Below the pieces are notes generated by a model that saw only the letters and a list, made by a program, of their open reading frames with translations, was not told the DNA's origin and made no database searches. This document shows, one piece after another, positions 45,085-55,515 of a stretch of 64,000 nt of DNA. Positions within the stretch are counted from its first letter, which is position 1. Every line of letters starts with the position of its first letter. Both the position numbers and the translations under genes were made by a program. Location of the stretch: NCBI GenBank assembly GCA_013003715.1, contig JABDIN010000059.1, forward strand, positions 1 to 64,000, written 5' to 3'. This DNA is from Desulfobacteraceae bacterium. Lineage in GTDB: Bacteria > Desulfobacterota > Desulfobacteria > Desulfobacterales > Desulfosarcinaceae.

Positions 45085-45230
45085 TTAATGGGGGAGGGTA
45101 GCTGCAAGAAGGGCGTACCCAGTACCTTCCGCCGGAAACACCTTAGGTATTTCAGACATACGTCGCTTCACCTATTTAGTTGCCGGGTTAATATTACGGT
45201 GGGCGAGCCGGCTGAGACCAACCGATACGC
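45085..45230 (+). promoter_or_regulatory. Structured leader upstream of the phosphate transporter
   Basis: The 200-base leader contains a GGGGGAGGGTAGC segment, a GGGTA...TACCC stem and, near the end, GGCGAGCCGGCTGAGACCAACC. The order of these elements loosely recalls yybP-ykoY (manganese) riboswitches, which have GGGGAGUAGC at the 5' side and a GAGACC block at the 3' side. Pairing of GGTT (near 45084) with AACC (near 45220) could close the structure. I did not fold it; the match is tentative. Confidence 0.25.
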
Positions 45231-45240
45231 AGAGGAAAAT

Positions 45241-47487
45241 ATGGAATTATTCTTGTTCGCAGTGGGTGTATTGTTCATGATCGCCATCATGGACCTGGTG
45301 GTGGGTGTCAGCAATGATGCCGTTAACTTTTTAAACTCTTCCGTCGGTTCTCGTGTGGCGCCGCGTCATATCATCATGATCATCGCCAGCCTCGGCATTC
45401 TGGCGGGCGTCACCTTCTCCAGCGGAATGATGGAAGTCGCCAGGAAGGGGATTTTCCACCCCGGCCTTTTTCTGATGCCGGAGCTGATCACCATATTCCT
45501 TGCAGTCATGATCACCGACATCCTGCTCCTGGATCTGTTCAACACCTTCGGCCTGCCCACCTCCACTACGGTTTCCATCGTTTTCGAGCTGCTCGGGGCG
45601 GCCATTGCCGTTTCCTTGTATAAAATCTCCCAGAACGGCCAAAGCCTGCTATCCCTGGGCGAATACATCAATACGGCAAAAGCCCTTGCCATCATCACCG
45701 GCATACTGCTGTCCGTGGGGATCGCCTTTGTTTGCGGCGCCGCGGCACAATTCATCACCCGCCTGCTTTTTACTTTTGACTATCAAAAAAAATTGAAACG
45801 GTATGGCGGCCTGTGGGGCGGGCTGGCGCTTTCCATGATCACCTATTTTATTTTGATCAAGGGATCCAAAGGCGCTTCTTTCATGACCCCGGAAATGATC
45901 TCCTGGGTTAGTGGACATACTCTTACCATTTTATTATCGGGATTTATCGTCTTCGCCTTCCTCTTTCAGATCCTGACGATGTTCACCGGCATCAACATTT
46001 TAAAACCCGTAGTCCTGGCCGGCACGTTCGCGCTGGCCATGGCTTTTGCAGCCAATGACCTCGTGAACTTTATCGGTGTCCCCCTTGCGGGCTTTCATTC
46101 ATATGTGTTGTCGCAGACCGGTCCGGACATGCTCACGATGTCCATGTCGGCCCTTCAGGAAAAAGTACCGACGAACACCATTTTTTTGTTGGCTGCCGGA
46201 GCCATCATGGTGGTGACATTGTGGTTGTCCCGGAAAGCACGAACCGTTACCAAGACCGAAGTCAATCTGGGACGCCAGGATGAAGGCTTGGAACGGTTCG
46301 ACTCATCACAGCTTTCACGAATCGTGGTTCGAATGGTCATGCGGTCCTATGAAGTTGTATGCCATATTTTCCCTGCACCCGTCCGTAGCTGGATTTCCAA
46401 ACGGTTCAGCACAACGGAATATGAGCCTGTCAAAGGATTTGACGGCACAATACCGGAGTTTGACCTCCTTCGCGCCAGTGTCAATCTGATGGTTGCCAGC
46501 GCACTGGTTTCCTGGGCCACCAGCATGAAACTTCCATTGTCCACCACCTATGTCACCTTCATGGTGGCCATGGGCACCTCACTGGCGGATCAGGCCTGGG
46601 GCCAGGAGAGTGCTGTGTATCGGGTTACCGGAGTACTGACGGTCATCGGCGGCTGGTTCTTTACGGCACTGATGGCATTTACCATTTCCCTGACCTTTGC
46701 CTTCGCCATTGTTTATTTGAAGGGAATCGCCGTCGTCGGACTGCTGCTCCTGGTGGGTGTGGTAATTTTCAGAAATTTCCTTGTTCACGACCGAAGGGAA
46801 AAAGCCGCCCATGAATTGGAATTATTGCACCTGGACCACAATGCAGACGCGGCCTTTGCCATTCGAACCTGCTTTACCCACAGCGGTCGATTTCTGGAAA
46901 CAGTTCGGGATTATGTGGCCAATTGTTATGATGGAATTCTCAACCAGGACCGCAAACTGCTCAAGGAACTCAGACGCGAAACCAGTAAGGTCCAGAACTG
47001 GTCAAACATCATTGTGGCCAATATCTTCAGGACGATGCGCCTGCTTGAGAAGAAAGACGTACACAATGCCGGTAAATATGCAACGGTCATTGCATGCCTC
47101 CAGACCATTACGGAGAGCCTGAGGGATATGATCAACCGGTGCCACGTCCACATATCCAATCAACATTCCGGACTGCTGCCCGCCCAAAAGACGGAATTGC
47201 GCAAATTGAGGCAGTCTCTGGAGGCCCAACTCAACGATACGGTCAATATCCTGATCCATCGGAAATCGTACGAATACCGTGAAGTGGCCGCACACTATGT
47301 GGAAATCAAACAACTGCTGGACGACTTCGACCAAAACCAGATAAACCGGATTCGCTCCAGTGAATCCGCAACGCGCTTGAGTATTTTATACTATGGTATT
47401 AACAATGCAGCACTGAAGATCAGCGAGCAGGCGTTGGGGCTGCTTACCATTTTTGAAGAGACATTCAAGTCCGGGGATCAAGGGTAA
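45241..47487 (+). CDS. PiT-family inorganic phosphate transporter with PhoU-like C-terminal region
   Basis: The 748-residue protein carries the paired PiT repeats: [22 protein letters not shown] near the N-terminus and [22 protein letters not shown] in the middle, with about ten membrane segments. Both [16 protein letters not shown] and [16 protein letters not shown] are typical. After about residue 520 it continues with a long soluble helical region resembling PhoU-type regulatory domains. The frame opens at 45088, but the ATG at 45241 follows AGAGGAAAA and begins the hydrophobic N-terminus. It would take up phosphate, driven by sodium or protons. An 11-base direct repeat upstream resembles a Pho box. 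Confidence 0.9.
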   Translation: MELFLFAVGVLFMIAIMDLVVGVSNDAVNFLNSSVGSRVAPRHIIMIIASLGILAGVTFSSGMMEVARKGIFHPGLFLMPELITIFLAVMITDILLLDLFNTFGLPTSTTVSIVFELLGAAIAVSLYKISQNGQSLLSLGEYINTAKALAIITGILLSVGIAFVCGAAAQFITRLLFTFDYQKKLKRYGGLWGGLALSMITYFILIKGSKGASFMTPEMISWVSGHTLTILLSGFIVFAFLFQILTMFTGINILKPVVLAGTFALAMAFAANDLVNFIGVPLAGFHSYVLSQTGPDMLTMSMSALQEKVPTNTIFLLAAGAIMVVTLWLSRKARTVTKTEVNLGRQDEGLERFDSSQLSRIVVRMVMRSYEVVCHIFPAPVRSWISKRFSTTEYEPVKGFDGTIPEFDLLRASVNLMVASALVSWATSMKLPLSTTYVTFMVAMGTSLADQAWGQESAVYRVTGVLTVIGGWFFTALMAFTISLTFAFAIVYLKGIAVVGLLLLVGVVIFRNFLVHDRREKAAHELELLHLDHNADAAFAIRTCFTHSGRFLETVRDYVANCYDGILNQDRKLLKELRRETSKVQNWSNIIVANIFRTMRLLEKKDVHNAGKYATVIACLQTITESLRDMINRCHVHISNQHSGLLPAQKTELRKLRQSLEAQLNDTVNILIHRKSYEYREVAAHYVEIKQLLDDFDQNQINRIRSSESATRLSILYYGINNAALKISEQALGLLTIFEETFKSGDQG

Positions 47488-47983
47488 ACCGCCATCTGCA
47501 ATGAACATCTTCCGGGTGCGGATCCGGCGGGGCAAACAGGCATTGAACCCGAATACGCCGGTCAATCTCATGTGCGAAGCTCTCAAATTCTCCACGATGC
47601 ATCTCTTTGCAGTCGTACTCCGGTAATCCCCGCTTTGTACGCGCCACCTGAGTGGGACAGGAGGGGACATGAATGAGTACTTCCTCATCGGTCTCAACGA
47701 TTTGATAGCCGACCAGTATGCACCAGGGGAAATACCTTAACGCCTCGACGAATCCCGGCAAACCGTCCTTATTCAACCCGAAACGTTTTTTCAAATCGCC
47801 GGCAGCCATGGCGGCGACCTTATGCCATACCTTTTCATTGAAATGATCGGCGGTGGCAGCATCATATTCCTCGGCGATATTCAAATACCAGAACGCATCC
47901 ACAACCCGATAATGCCAGAGCAAAAAATTGATGTATTGCCGAAGATCCTGTTCATCCATACCCTCAATGATCGAAAAATCCAT
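47465..47983 (-). CDS. DUF6125-like hypothetical protein
   Basis: This 172-residue protein resembles a family common in sulfate reducers, with an N-terminal block [30 protein letters not shown] and a later [29 protein letters not shown]. The cysteines and histidine in that block suggest a metal or small-molecule site. Function is unknown. The gene converges on the phosphate transporter and overlaps its last 23 bases. Confidence 0.7.
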   Translation of the reverse strand: MDFSIIEGMDEQDLRQYINFLLWHYRVVDAFWYLNIAEEYDAATADHFNEKVWHKVAAMAAGDLKKRFGLNKDGLPGFVEALRYFPWCILVGYQIVETDEEVLIHVPSCPTQVARTKRGLPEYDCKEMHRGEFESFAHEIDRRIRVQCLFAPPDPHPEDVHCRWRFTLDPRT

Positions 47984-48176
47984 GGCGATTCCTTTCCAGG
48001 CACAGGCAGTATTTACTTATTTGCCTATTTTACAAAATAATTATCTGTTTGAAAACAGGCTTTTGATGGCCAGTGGATGCCGAAAACGAGGTAGACATTG
48101 CAATTGATTCAAAATATGGGTAAACGAATGCTTCCGTATTGTCTGACATGGTTATCATTGAAGGGGACTATCCGAA

Positions 48177-48809
48177 GTGACCGGCATTATCGACATATCC
48201 ATCCTGGTTGTTTTCATCCCCACCTTTTTTCTGGTGTCGATAACACCCGGCATGTGCATGACACTGGCCATGACACTGGGAATGACCATCGGTCTTCGCC
48301 GGACGTTCTGGATGATGTCCGGGGAGCTTTTGGGTGTGGGTGTCGTATCCGTGGCGGCAGTTGTCGGTGTGGCGACCATCATGCTGAGGCACAGCCTGGT
48401 ATTCAACGTTTTTAAATACGTGGGTGGGGCGTATCTCTTATATCTGGGCATCCAGTTATGGCTATCCCAGGGAAAGATGGCGGTATCCGCAAGCAGCGGC
48501 CGGGGGATGGGGGCGACAAGAGCACAATTGGCGGCACAGGGATTTGTAACCGCCGTTGCCAATCCAAAGGGTTGGGGATTTATGATTTCCCTGTTGCCCC
48601 CATTCATCAACCCGCAGTATCCCATGACGGCCCAATTGTCGATTCTGATTTTAATTATCATGAGCACCGAATTTATCTGCATGTGCACCTATGCATCCGG
48701 GGGCAAAACCCTGCGGCGATATCTACAGCGACAAGGCAACGTCCAGGTGATGAATCGCATCTCCGGTTCATTGATGCTCGGCATCGGGTTGTGGCTGGCG
48801 CTGGGGTAG
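48177..48809 (+). CDS. LysE/RhtB-family amino acid exporter
   Basis: This 210-residue protein with six predicted membrane helices belongs to the LysE/RhtB group (IPTFFLVSITPGMCMTLAMTLGMTIGLRR, FKYVGGAYLLYLGIQLW, GFVTAVANPKGWGFMISLLP). The family exports amino acids or related compounds. GTG is the start, with GAAGGGG about nine bases upstream. It has its own leader and is not in an operon with the neighbours. Confidence 0.88.
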   Translation: MTGIIDISILVVFIPTFFLVSITPGMCMTLAMTLGMTIGLRRTFWMMSGELLGVGVVSVAAVVGVATIMLRHSLVFNVFKYVGGAYLLYLGIQLWLSQGKMAVSASSGRGMGATRAQLAAQGFVTAVANPKGWGFMISLLPPFINPQYPMTAQLSILILIIMSTEFICMCTYASGGKTLRRYLQRQGNVQVMNRISGSLMLGIGLWLALG

Positions 48810-49289
48810 GATTACGGCAGACAGTCAATACCGCCGCCGCGGTTCGCCGGCATGGTCCAGGCCTCTTTATTTTTCTACAATACCCAATGGCTTATACAAA
48901 AATGGTGTTCAACATAACCTGTATATCGTTCACCCGGCGATAACATCCGGATCTCAATTTCAGTTGACAAGCGAAATCACCTACCCTATACAATCTCTGT
49001 TTTCTTACAAACCTACTTACCACAGATAAAACCGCCCGTTGGCGTTGAATGCATATTGTTGCTTGCCATAAGTTGTTGATTTTATTTCAGATATCGAGAA
49101 GCTGGATTTGCAGGCGGGGATGTATCACGACAAGACAATAATGCCTTCCGGCATATAGTACCCGGACATCCTACACCGCAATATGTCCACGTCTATTCCG
49201 CATGATACCGAATACTGTTCGGCGATATCATAACTACATCCAGCGTTAGCTCGATCAGGATTAATAACGTTACACAGGAGTCGTTTAAG
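48810..49289. other. Intergenic region of 480 bp with one promoter-like element
   Basis: No gene or RNA structure was recognised between the LysE-type gene and the pentapeptide-repeat gene. The only clear signal is the sigma-70-like promoter listed at 48964-48992, which would leave a leader of about 290 bases. Confidence 0.5.
48964..48992 (+). promoter_or_regulatory. Sigma-70-like promoter far upstream of the pentapeptide-repeat gene
   Basis: TTGACA (48964-48969), a 17-base spacer and TATACA (48987-48992) form a near-consensus promoter. It lies about 300 bases upstream of the ATG at 49290, so the transcript would have a long leader or could be a separate small RNA. Confidence 0.45.
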
Positions 49290-50258
49290 ATGGCCAATCA
49301 AAAACATGTTGAAATTCTCCAAAAGGGCGTAACCTACTGGAACCGCTGGAGATCAGATGAGCCTTATGTCAAGCCCAATCTCAGCGAATCCAATCTCATC
49401 GATCTGGACCTGACCAGTGCCAACCTGAATCAGACCAATCTTCGCAAGGCCGATCTCAGAAGGTCCGTCTTGACCAAAGCCATACTCACGAAAGCCGATC
49501 TCAGAAATTCTCATATGAGAGAGGCCCATCTTGGGGAAGCGGTGATGACCGATGCGAAAATAAGCGGGGCGAACCTCATGGGCGCCCACATGAAAAAAGC
49601 AATCCTCGACGGAGCGGACCTCAGAAGAACCAATCTCACCAGAGCTGACTTACACGAAGCCCATCTGATCGATGCGGACATTTCGGACGCGAATCTCTCA
49701 AATGCTCAGTTGTTTTACTCCAAACTTAAGAATGCAAGATTGAGGGGCGCCAATATGATGGACTCGGTTTTAGGCATCTCCGACCTGTCATTCGCTGATT
49801 TTACCCTCGCCAATATTACCGGAGCCAAGCTGTATGGATCGATTAGAGATGATTGGAAGATAGACGGTGTCAAATGCGATTACATCTACTGGGATATCAA
49901 GGGATTGAGGAGAACTCCAAGGGATCGCAATTTCAAACCCGGAGAATTCGAACACCGGTATAAGACACTGCCCGTGATCGAGTATGTCTTTGAAAACGGC
50001 TTTACCATGCTCAGTGCAGTTGTGATGGAGCGTGTGGTCAAGCATATAAAGGAACAGGAACCGGAATTCGAGCTCAATCTGGAGCGGATCGAATTCCGGG
50101 GGAAGCCCCGGGCTGTTTTCTCTCTGTTGCAAAACAACCACCGGGAGAAGGCACTGAAATGGATTGACGAATTATTCAAGAAGCAGGCCGAACAGATCCG
50201 GGAGGGCAATGATAAAATCGCTGGTTATTTCTCAGGATTTCACCTCGAGGACAATTAA
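49290..50258 (+). CDS. Pentapeptide-repeat protein with C-terminal extension
   Basis: The 322-residue protein has about 26 pentapeptide repeats of the A(D/N)Lxx type from residue 30 to 180 (SANLNQTNLRKADLRRSV, GADLRRTNLTRADLHEAHL), forming a right-handed quadrilateral beta-helix. After the helix comes a region WKIDGVKCDYIYWD, which often caps such repeats in cyanobacterial and deltaproteobacterial proteins, and a roughly 100-residue helical C-terminal domain. The start has an AGGAG ribosome-binding site. Function is unknown; no gyrase or toxin gene is nearby to suggest a protective role. Confidence 0.88.
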   Translation: MANQKHVEILQKGVTYWNRWRSDEPYVKPNLSESNLIDLDLTSANLNQTNLRKADLRRSVLTKAILTKADLRNSHMREAHLGEAVMTDAKISGANLMGAHMKKAILDGADLRRTNLTRADLHEAHLIDADISDANLSNAQLFYSKLKNARLRGANMMDSVLGISDLSFADFTLANITGAKLYGSIRDDWKIDGVKCDYIYWDIKGLRRTPRDRNFKPGEFEHRYKTLPVIEYVFENGFTMLSAVVMERVVKHIKEQEPEFELNLERIEFRGKPRAVFSLLQNNHREKALKWIDELFKKQAEQIREGNDKIAGYFSGFHLEDN

Positions 50259-51193
50259 TTCCCGGCGCTGCGTTCAATCCTGTTTAAATCCTTTCTGATC
50301 AGATTATCAAACCAATCCGGTCCAAACCAGGAATAGATAACAACGATCAGCCAGATATACTTCACGGCGTTGGACCAAAATGTATATCCGAGATCATTCA
50401 GGCCCAGTTCGGCGATACGAAACAAAGCATATGTAAACACCAGTATTAAAACAATCCGTGAGGTGCTTCCGCCCGTCAACCAGCCGTTCAGTTTCCACCA
50501 GGCACCGACAAGGGGATTGGTCCTCGCCTTGATTTGGGACAGAAGTAATACGGCGTCGGCATTAAAAACACTCTTTTGCAATGCCCATAGGGCGTGGCCC
50601 CTGGCTTCTTCAATTTCACCCTCAAGCAACCGGATGAAGCCCATTTCCAATCGTGCGTCGATTCCCTCTGAATTTAATTCTATCGCTTTCCGGATGCAAT
50701 CACCGGCCGCTGCCAACTTGCCGTCGCGTCTTAAAAGTCGCCCCAACGCTGTATATCCATCAGCTTCATTCGGATCGATCCAAATCGCTTTTTTAAAGTG
50801 TTCGCGGGCTTCAATAGTATTTCCGGTAAGGGCGTAGACATTTCCAAGTCCTGTCATGTATCGGGAATTGTCCGGCTCCGCCGCCAATGCCTGCCGCAAG
50901 TGTTGGATGGCTGCCGCATATTTTTCATTGGCGCACAGGACCATACCCAGCGCATAATGGCAAAACGGCATATCCGCCCCAAGGTCCACACCGGACCTGG
51001 CTTCATGAACGGCCGCACGCGGCCGGTTCAGATCCACCAGCACCAATGCCAACAGGCTGTGCAACACGGGTTCCCGGGGGGAGATGGACAGCGCTTCCCG
51101 GAGGGATTCCAGGGCATCAAGCCCTTTATCCGCCAGTCGCTGCTGCCGGACTTGATCCATCAGCCTGTCCATTGACGGGTTCTCAGATGGCAT
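50255..51193 (-). CDS. Tetratricopeptide-repeat protein with C-terminal membrane segments
   Basis: The 312-residue protein contains about five TPR units (for example PFCHYALGMVLCANEKYAAAIQHLRQAL, YMTGLGNVYALTGNTIEAREHFKKAI, GYTALGRLLRRDGKLAAAGDCIRKAI) and two hydrophobic segments at about 240-290. The open frame reaches 51229, but the ATG at 51193 overlaps the stop of the upstream membrane-protein gene (TGATG), which indicates coupling. It is likely a membrane-bound scaffold protein; partners are unknown apart from the coupled gene. Confidence 0.8.
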   Translation of the reverse strand: MPSENPSMDRLMDQVRQQRLADKGLDALESLREALSISPREPVLHSLLALVLVDLNRPRAAVHEARSGVDLGADMPFCHYALGMVLCANEKYAAAIQHLRQALAAEPDNSRYMTGLGNVYALTGNTIEAREHFKKAIWIDPNEADGYTALGRLLRRDGKLAAAGDCIRKAIELNSEGIDARLEMGFIRLLEGEIEEARGHALWALQKSVFNADAVLLLSQIKARTNPLVGAWWKLNGWLTGGSTSRIVLILVFTYALFRIAELGLNDLGYTFWSNAVKYIWLIVVIYSWFGPDWFDNLIRKDLNRIERSAGN

Positions 51194-51657
51194 CAGAGGG
51201 TCACTCCAAGAATTGCCGACATTACCCATGTTTGCAGGTGAGCGCCGAAAATGAAAGCCAATATCAGCCCTACCACACCGGACTTTTGTGCACCCCCGGC
51301 TTGAATATAAATTTCATAGCCTGGGATTTGAAGCACATACAACAGGTATGAGATCGGCAATGATATCAACATAAAAACCAGGCGAATATAGGAGAGCGTC
51401 GCCTCGCTGACTTCCCGGCTGCCATGAAATGAATGCATAACCAGTGTATAGGCACAGAGAACGACCATGCCACCCAGGATCAGGGCAAACTCTTTTTTTC
51501 TTTCGCTGCTGCCCAGGGCCTGACTGTTGAGCCCGTACCAAAGCCAGCTGAAGACGGCGCTACCGAGCATATAGGACAATAACGGCCACAATGGATTGAC
51601 GATAATCCGGGCCATACGCCCCGGACTCGGTTCATCGATGAGGTGATAAGCGGACAT
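51193..51657 (-). CDS. Small integral membrane protein, possibly Yip1-like
   Basis: The 154-residue protein has four to five hydrophobic segments (LLSYMLGSAVFSWLWYGL, FALILGGMVVLCAYTLVM, LVFMLISLPISYLLYVLQI, VVGLILAFIFGAHLQTWVM). The spacing recalls the Yip1 domain, but I cannot assign it firmly. It is translationally coupled to the TPR gene that follows, so the two may act together at the membrane. Confidence 0.6.
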   Translation of the reverse strand: MSAYHLIDEPSPGRMARIIVNPLWPLLSYMLGSAVFSWLWYGLNSQALGSSERKKEFALILGGMVVLCAYTLVMHSFHGSREVSEATLSYIRLVFMLISLPISYLLYVLQIPGYEIYIQAGGAQKSGVVGLILAFIFGAHLQTWVMSAILGVTL

Positions 51658-51922
51658 GAACTTTAATTCCCTGCTTTTTTTTGATAGGTATCGTCGCCGC
51701 TGCCATCAAGTACCAAGCGCAATGGCAGGATATAAAATCTTGTTTCCTGTGTCCTATTACAGGTATCATGCTTATTCAATCCCTAAATTATCCGTTCAGC
51801 AAAAGATGCCTTTCGTCGAACCTTGCCATCGATATCCAATTGGATGTATAGATACCGAACGATCCGAATCCGGCGGCCACTCCCGATAATACATGGGAGA
51901 ACCGCCACCACAAGGAAGCATT

Positions 51923-52696
51923 ATGACACGCATATTCCAGGGTATTTCCTACAATTTGAAAGGGTTGAGATTGGGACTGAGTTCCCCGAAGCTGTTGACA
52001 TTGGGTCTGATCCGGCTGGCCGTGATCGTCCTCATCACCATCGCCTCGGCGGCCGTCATACTGGTGAACTATCAGGAAATCCTCAACCTGATGTGGAACC
52101 GGCCGGAAAATCTCTGGATTGTATGGCTATGGCATCTGACCTCGTGGTTCATCGCCATGCTGCTGGTGGGGATTTCAGCCGTGCTAGGGTTTTTGGCATC
52201 GCAGGTGCTGTTCAGTGTTGTCATTATGGATGTCATGTCCCAGATCACCGAACGCAAAATAACCGGGAACGTCAAATCATCTGCGGTAAGGCCGTGGCTC
52301 ACCTATTTCCTGTTTCTGCTACGCCAGGAAATCCCGAGAGCGGTGGCACCCATTCTCATTTCCATGATACTCCTGGTGTTGAGCTGGTTCACCCCATTGG
52401 GCCCCGTTCTCACCGTGCTTTCACCACTGGCGGCGGCTGTATTCCTGGCCTGGGACAATTCGGATCTGGTACCGGCGCGCCGCCTTGTGCCGTTTAATTC
52501 AAGGTTCCACTTCCTGCGCAGCCATCTCGCTTTTCATCTGGGATTCGGATCATTGTTCCTCATTCCCGTTGCCAACATTTTATTCCTGAGCTTTGCACCG
52601 GTGGGGGCGACCCTTTTTTACATCGAGCAGATCGATCCCGGTTCTATTGAAAATACTTCAACAGGTACGCCTTCAACTCCTTCCGGGGCAGCGTAA
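51923..52696 (+). CDS. EI24/CysZ-like membrane protein
   Basis: This 257-residue inner-membrane protein resembles the EI24 (CysZ) family: [28 protein letters not shown] at the N-terminus, and [51 protein letters not shown] in the centre. CysZ imports sulfate, but homology here is distant and no cysteine genes are near. ATG at 51923 has AAGGAAG upstream. Its 3' end overlaps the convergent glycyl-tRNA synthetase gene by 53 bases; the last 20 residues are low-complexity (T/S/P/G), so the natural end may have been extended. Confidence 0.72.
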   Translation: MTRIFQGISYNLKGLRLGLSSPKLLTLGLIRLAVIVLITIASAAVILVNYQEILNLMWNRPENLWIVWLWHLTSWFIAMLLVGISAVLGFLASQVLFSVVIMDVMSQITERKITGNVKSSAVRPWLTYFLFLLRQEIPRAVAPILISMILLVLSWFTPLGPVLTVLSPLAAAVFLAWDNSDLVPARRLVPFNSRFHFLRSHLAFHLGFGSLFLIPVANILFLSFAPVGATLFYIEQIDPGSIENTSTGTPSTPSGAA

Positions 52697-54011
52697 TCTG
52701 CTCCATGGTGTCGCGGTCGCGGAGGGTTACCGGTGATTCCTCCTGTTCGATGGAATTGAAATCGATGGTAATGCACAGCGGGGTACCCACCTCGTCATGC
52801 CGCCGATAGGCTTTGCCGACATTCCCGATGTTCTCGAAAAAAACACGGCCGATGCCCAGTTTCATGAGATCGCTTTTAATCTCCATGGCCCTGGTCACGA
52901 TGGCCTCATGATTTTTCTTCAGCGGTATCACGGCCACCTTGATGGGGCTGAGGTGCTTTTTCAGTTTCAAAACGATACGGGTTTTCCCGTTGTCCAGCGC
53001 TTCTTCAGTGTAGGCTTCGGTGAGAACCGCGAGGATGCCGCGATCCACACCTGCGGAAGGCTCGATACAAAACGGCACGTACCACCGTTTCTCCGTATCA
53101 TCGAACAGGGCCATCTTAGTATTGGAATCGGTATTGGGGTGAACCTTTGCGGTCAGGTTCAGCTCTTCCTGATTTTTACTATGATTTCCCAGATCATAAT
53201 CCGTCCGATTGGCAATACCTTCCAGCTCTTCGACGCCATGGGGAAACTCATACTCCAGGTCGTATGTGCGCTTGGAATAGTGGGCCAGATCTTCCGGCGG
53301 TACATCCAGTACGTGAATCTTGTCACGGGAAACCCCCTGGGCATCCCACCACTTCAGGCGGTTCTCCAACCATTTATCGTGGCATGTCTCGTCCTCTCCG
53401 GGTTTCACAAAATACTCCAGCTCCATCTGCTCGAATTCACGCACACGAAAGATAAAATTCCGGGCCACGATCTCATTCCTGAAAGCCCTGCCCTGCTGGG
53501 CGATACCGAAAGGCGCTTTCCGATTGGTGGAATCCACGATATTTTTAAAATTCACGAAAATGTGCTGGGCGGTTTCCGGGCGAAGGTATCCGATGGACGC
53601 ATCATCCTGAACCGGACCGATATGGGTCTTGAACATCAAATTGAAATCCCGCGGCTCCGTAATATCGGTGGAACCGCAACTATCGCATTTTTTATGGTCT
53701 TTCATCTGATCCGCACGCATGCGATGGTTGCAGGCCTTGCAATCCACAAGCGGATCATTGAAGGTTTCCGTATGACCGGAATAGTGGAATATCTTCTGAT
53801 GGCCGATGATGGAGCCGTCCATGCCTTCCACATCGTCCCGCTCATACACCATGGCACGCCACCAGGCGTCCTTCAGATTTTTTTTCAGTTCAGCGCCCAA
53901 AGGACCGTAATCATAGGCGCCCTTGAGACCCCCATAGATGTCGGCGCTCTGGAAAATGAAACCGCGGCGTTTGCACAAGGAGACAAGCTGGTTCATGTTT
54001 GTAGCTGGCAT
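52644..54011 (-). CDS. glyS: Glycyl-tRNA synthetase (alpha2 type)
   Basis: This 455-residue class II synthetase charges tRNA-Gly. The single-chain type is shown by the N-terminus ([31 protein letters not shown]), a zinc-finger-like Cx2C...Cx2C insert ([22 protein letters not shown]) and the C-terminal anticodon-binding domain. Motif 2 is visible as [20 protein letters not shown]. Its length is normal for the bacterial/eukaryotic-type dimer; the separate alpha and beta subunits of many proteobacteria are not used here. ATG at 54011 has AAGGAAAA upstream. The long open frame antisense to it is not coding. Confidence 0.95.
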   Translation of the reverse strand: MPATNMNQLVSLCKRRGFIFQSADIYGGLKGAYDYGPLGAELKKNLKDAWWRAMVYERDDVEGMDGSIIGHQKIFHYSGHTETFNDPLVDCKACNHRMRADQMKDHKKCDSCGSTDITEPRDFNLMFKTHIGPVQDDASIGYLRPETAQHIFVNFKNIVDSTNRKAPFGIAQQGRAFRNEIVARNFIFRVREFEQMELEYFVKPGEDETCHDKWLENRLKWWDAQGVSRDKIHVLDVPPEDLAHYSKRTYDLEYEFPHGVEELEGIANRTDYDLGNHSKNQEELNLTAKVHPNTDSNTKMALFDDTEKRWYVPFCIEPSAGVDRGILAVLTEAYTEEALDNGKTRIVLKLKKHLSPIKVAVIPLKKNHEAIVTRAMEIKSDLMKLGIGRVFFENIGNVGKAYRRHDEVGTPLCITIDFNSIEQEESPVTLRDRDTMEQITLPRKELKAYLLKYFQ

Positions 54012-54343
54012 TGGTTTTTCCTTCTTATGGTTCAGTTAAAGTCGTTTTTTCGCCATTGGCGAGCATCGGCTGGATCGGAAACAAATACAAAGTGTGTAAA
54101 ATAGACGAAAAAACCGATGCAAGTCAACCGCTTCCGGAAAAGCGGCTGCTGGTCGGACTTCGGCTATTTTGGTGGATTTTAAAAAAAACCCATCTCGATT
54201 TGTGAAGAAATCGTTTTTGCCCTGGAAAATTGCCTGATGCATTAAAAAACACGGTCACTGCCCATAGCCGGATCCTTCGGATTGAAATACAATGCCGACG
54301 TTTGGATAAGATCGCCCGTTTCACCGGAAACCGCCGTCGGAAT
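54012..54343. other. Intergenic region upstream of glyS, 332 bp
   Basis: The region contains one small inverted repeat on the leader side (CCGCTT-TTCCGG-AAGCGG on the minus strand, near 54128-54147). No T-box specifier structure or tRNA gene is seen. The rest is AT-rich and shows nothing I recognise. Confidence 0.4.
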
Positions 54344-54916
54344 TCACACCGCCAGGATTTGCCTTGCGGTTTCTTCCACATGGTTCAACAGGTCTTGGTC
54401 CGCATGTATCTCCCGCGGTGACGTTACTCCACAGGCACGGATCATAAGGGAAGGTTGAAATCCGGCCAGGTTAAAAAACCCGCCATATTTTTCAAATATG
54501 TCGCGGTGTAGACTTTTGTCGCCCTCCTGGCTCTGGATGAATACCAGCTTCTTACCCTTCGGCAGCCGGGAAGGCTCGGAGTTGGTAAGATAGTCCGGTT
54601 TCGCCAGAGAAAACAGGCGGTCGATAAAACATTTTAACTGACCGGATACATCGCTGAAATATACCGGCGTGGAAATGACCACCAGATCCGTTCTGAACAA
54701 TTCATCAAGAACAGGTGCCAGCTCATCATTCAATACACAGCGTTCACTTCCGGTTTTACAGGCATAACACCCCTGGCAACCCTGATACTGCATCCGGTTC
54801 AATTCAAAGCTGTCGATGGTGGCGCCTTGCTGCCCGATACGAGCCAAAAATAATTGTGCCAGACCTGTGCTGATGCCATCTTTCCGGGGACTTCCCGAAA
54901 TGTGTAATACCTTCAT
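54344..54916 (-). CDS. Flavodoxin-like NAD(P)H-dependent FMN oxidoreductase
   Basis: This 190-residue protein of the flavodoxin/NADPH-dependent FMN reductase superfamily begins with the FMN phosphate loop (HISGSPRKDGIS). A cysteine pair, QGCQGCYACK, is typical of the iron-sulfur flavoprotein-related branch. It would reduce quinones or other small electrophiles. The ATG at 54916 follows AAGGAGGAAAA. It is divergent from an HxlR-family regulator, a common arrangement for redox-responsive reductases. Confidence 0.85.
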   Translation of the reverse strand: MKVLHISGSPRKDGISTGLAQLFLARIGQQGATIDSFELNRMQYQGCQGCYACKTGSERCVLNDELAPVLDELFRTDLVVISTPVYFSDVSGQLKCFIDRLFSLAKPDYLTNSEPSRLPKGKKLVFIQSQEGDKSLHRDIFEKYGGFFNLAGFQPSLMIRACGVTSPREIHADQDLLNHVEETARQILAV

Positions 54917-55019
54917 TTTTCCTCCTTTTGTAAAAATGTTTGCCAATACCCGGCCACATCACTGGTGTGGAGCTTAATTACATGATTTCGTTTGTAAAGT
55001 AGGCACCCATTTGTTATAT

Positions 55020-55037
55020 ACTTTCGAAAACGAAAGT
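55020..55037. promoter_or_regulatory. Inverted repeat, candidate HxlR operator
   Basis: ACTTTCG-AAAA-CGAAAGT is a perfect 7-bp inverted repeat 25 bases upstream of the chosen HxlR start, in the divergent spacer with the flavodoxin-like gene. HxlR-family regulators bind palindromes of this sort and often respond to redox state or electrophiles. Confidence 0.5.
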
Positions 55038-55061
55038 AATGTTATGAATGAAGGATCTACA

Positions 55062-55376
55062 ATGACAACAAAATGTGAGAATCATTCCTGCGCCATCATG
55101 AACACCCTGCAACTCATCGGCAACAAGTGGGTGATCCTGATCATCGCCAGGCTATTCGAAGGAACCCGCCGCTTTGGGGAACTGGGCCGGGAAATACCGG
55201 AAATCAGCTCAAAAATGCTCACTCAGCAATTACGAAAAATGGAAAAGGACGGTCTCGTCTCCAGGAAGGTTTATCCCGAAGTCCCGCCAAAGGTTGAATA
55301 CTCGCTTACGGAGAAAGGAAAATCATTGAAACCGATATTGCTGTCCGTCGTGGAATGGGGGGAACGATACGTGTGA
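55062..55376 (+). CDS. HxlR-family transcriptional regulator
   Basis: This 104-residue winged-helix protein matches HxlR along its full length: CAIMNTLQLIGNKWVILIIARLFEGTRRFGEL, then EISSKMLTQQLRKMEKDGLVSRKVYPEVPPKVEYSLTEKG. The ATG at 55062 follows GAAGGA and gives the usual family length; upstream in-frame starts exist. An N-terminal cysteine (C-E-N-H-S-C region) lies where redox-sensing HxlR proteins such as HypR and YodB carry theirs. It probably controls the divergent reductase and itself. Confidence 0.88.
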   Translation: MTTKCENHSCAIMNTLQLIGNKWVILIIARLFEGTRRFGELGREIPEISSKMLTQQLRKMEKDGLVSRKVYPEVPPKVEYSLTEKGKSLKPILLSVVEWGERYV

Positions 55377-55515
55377 GGATTCAGATGTCTATTGTGTTGG
55401 TAAATACGTGGATAATGATTGTATTTATCAGAAGAAATATTCCCACGAGAACCCGCCCATCCAGCGGCTATGGATGAGCGGATCCATTGATGGCAAGCAT
55501 CTTGTCAATGATGAA

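Noticed and set aside
52797-54104. Open frame of 435 codons antisense to glyS
   Set aside because: The opposite frame is an unambiguous glycyl-tRNA synthetase; the antisense translation has no domain and results from codon bias.
54012-54343. T-box leader before glyS
   Set aside because: No specifier loop, T-box sequence or terminator hairpin is present; only a small inverted repeat is seen.
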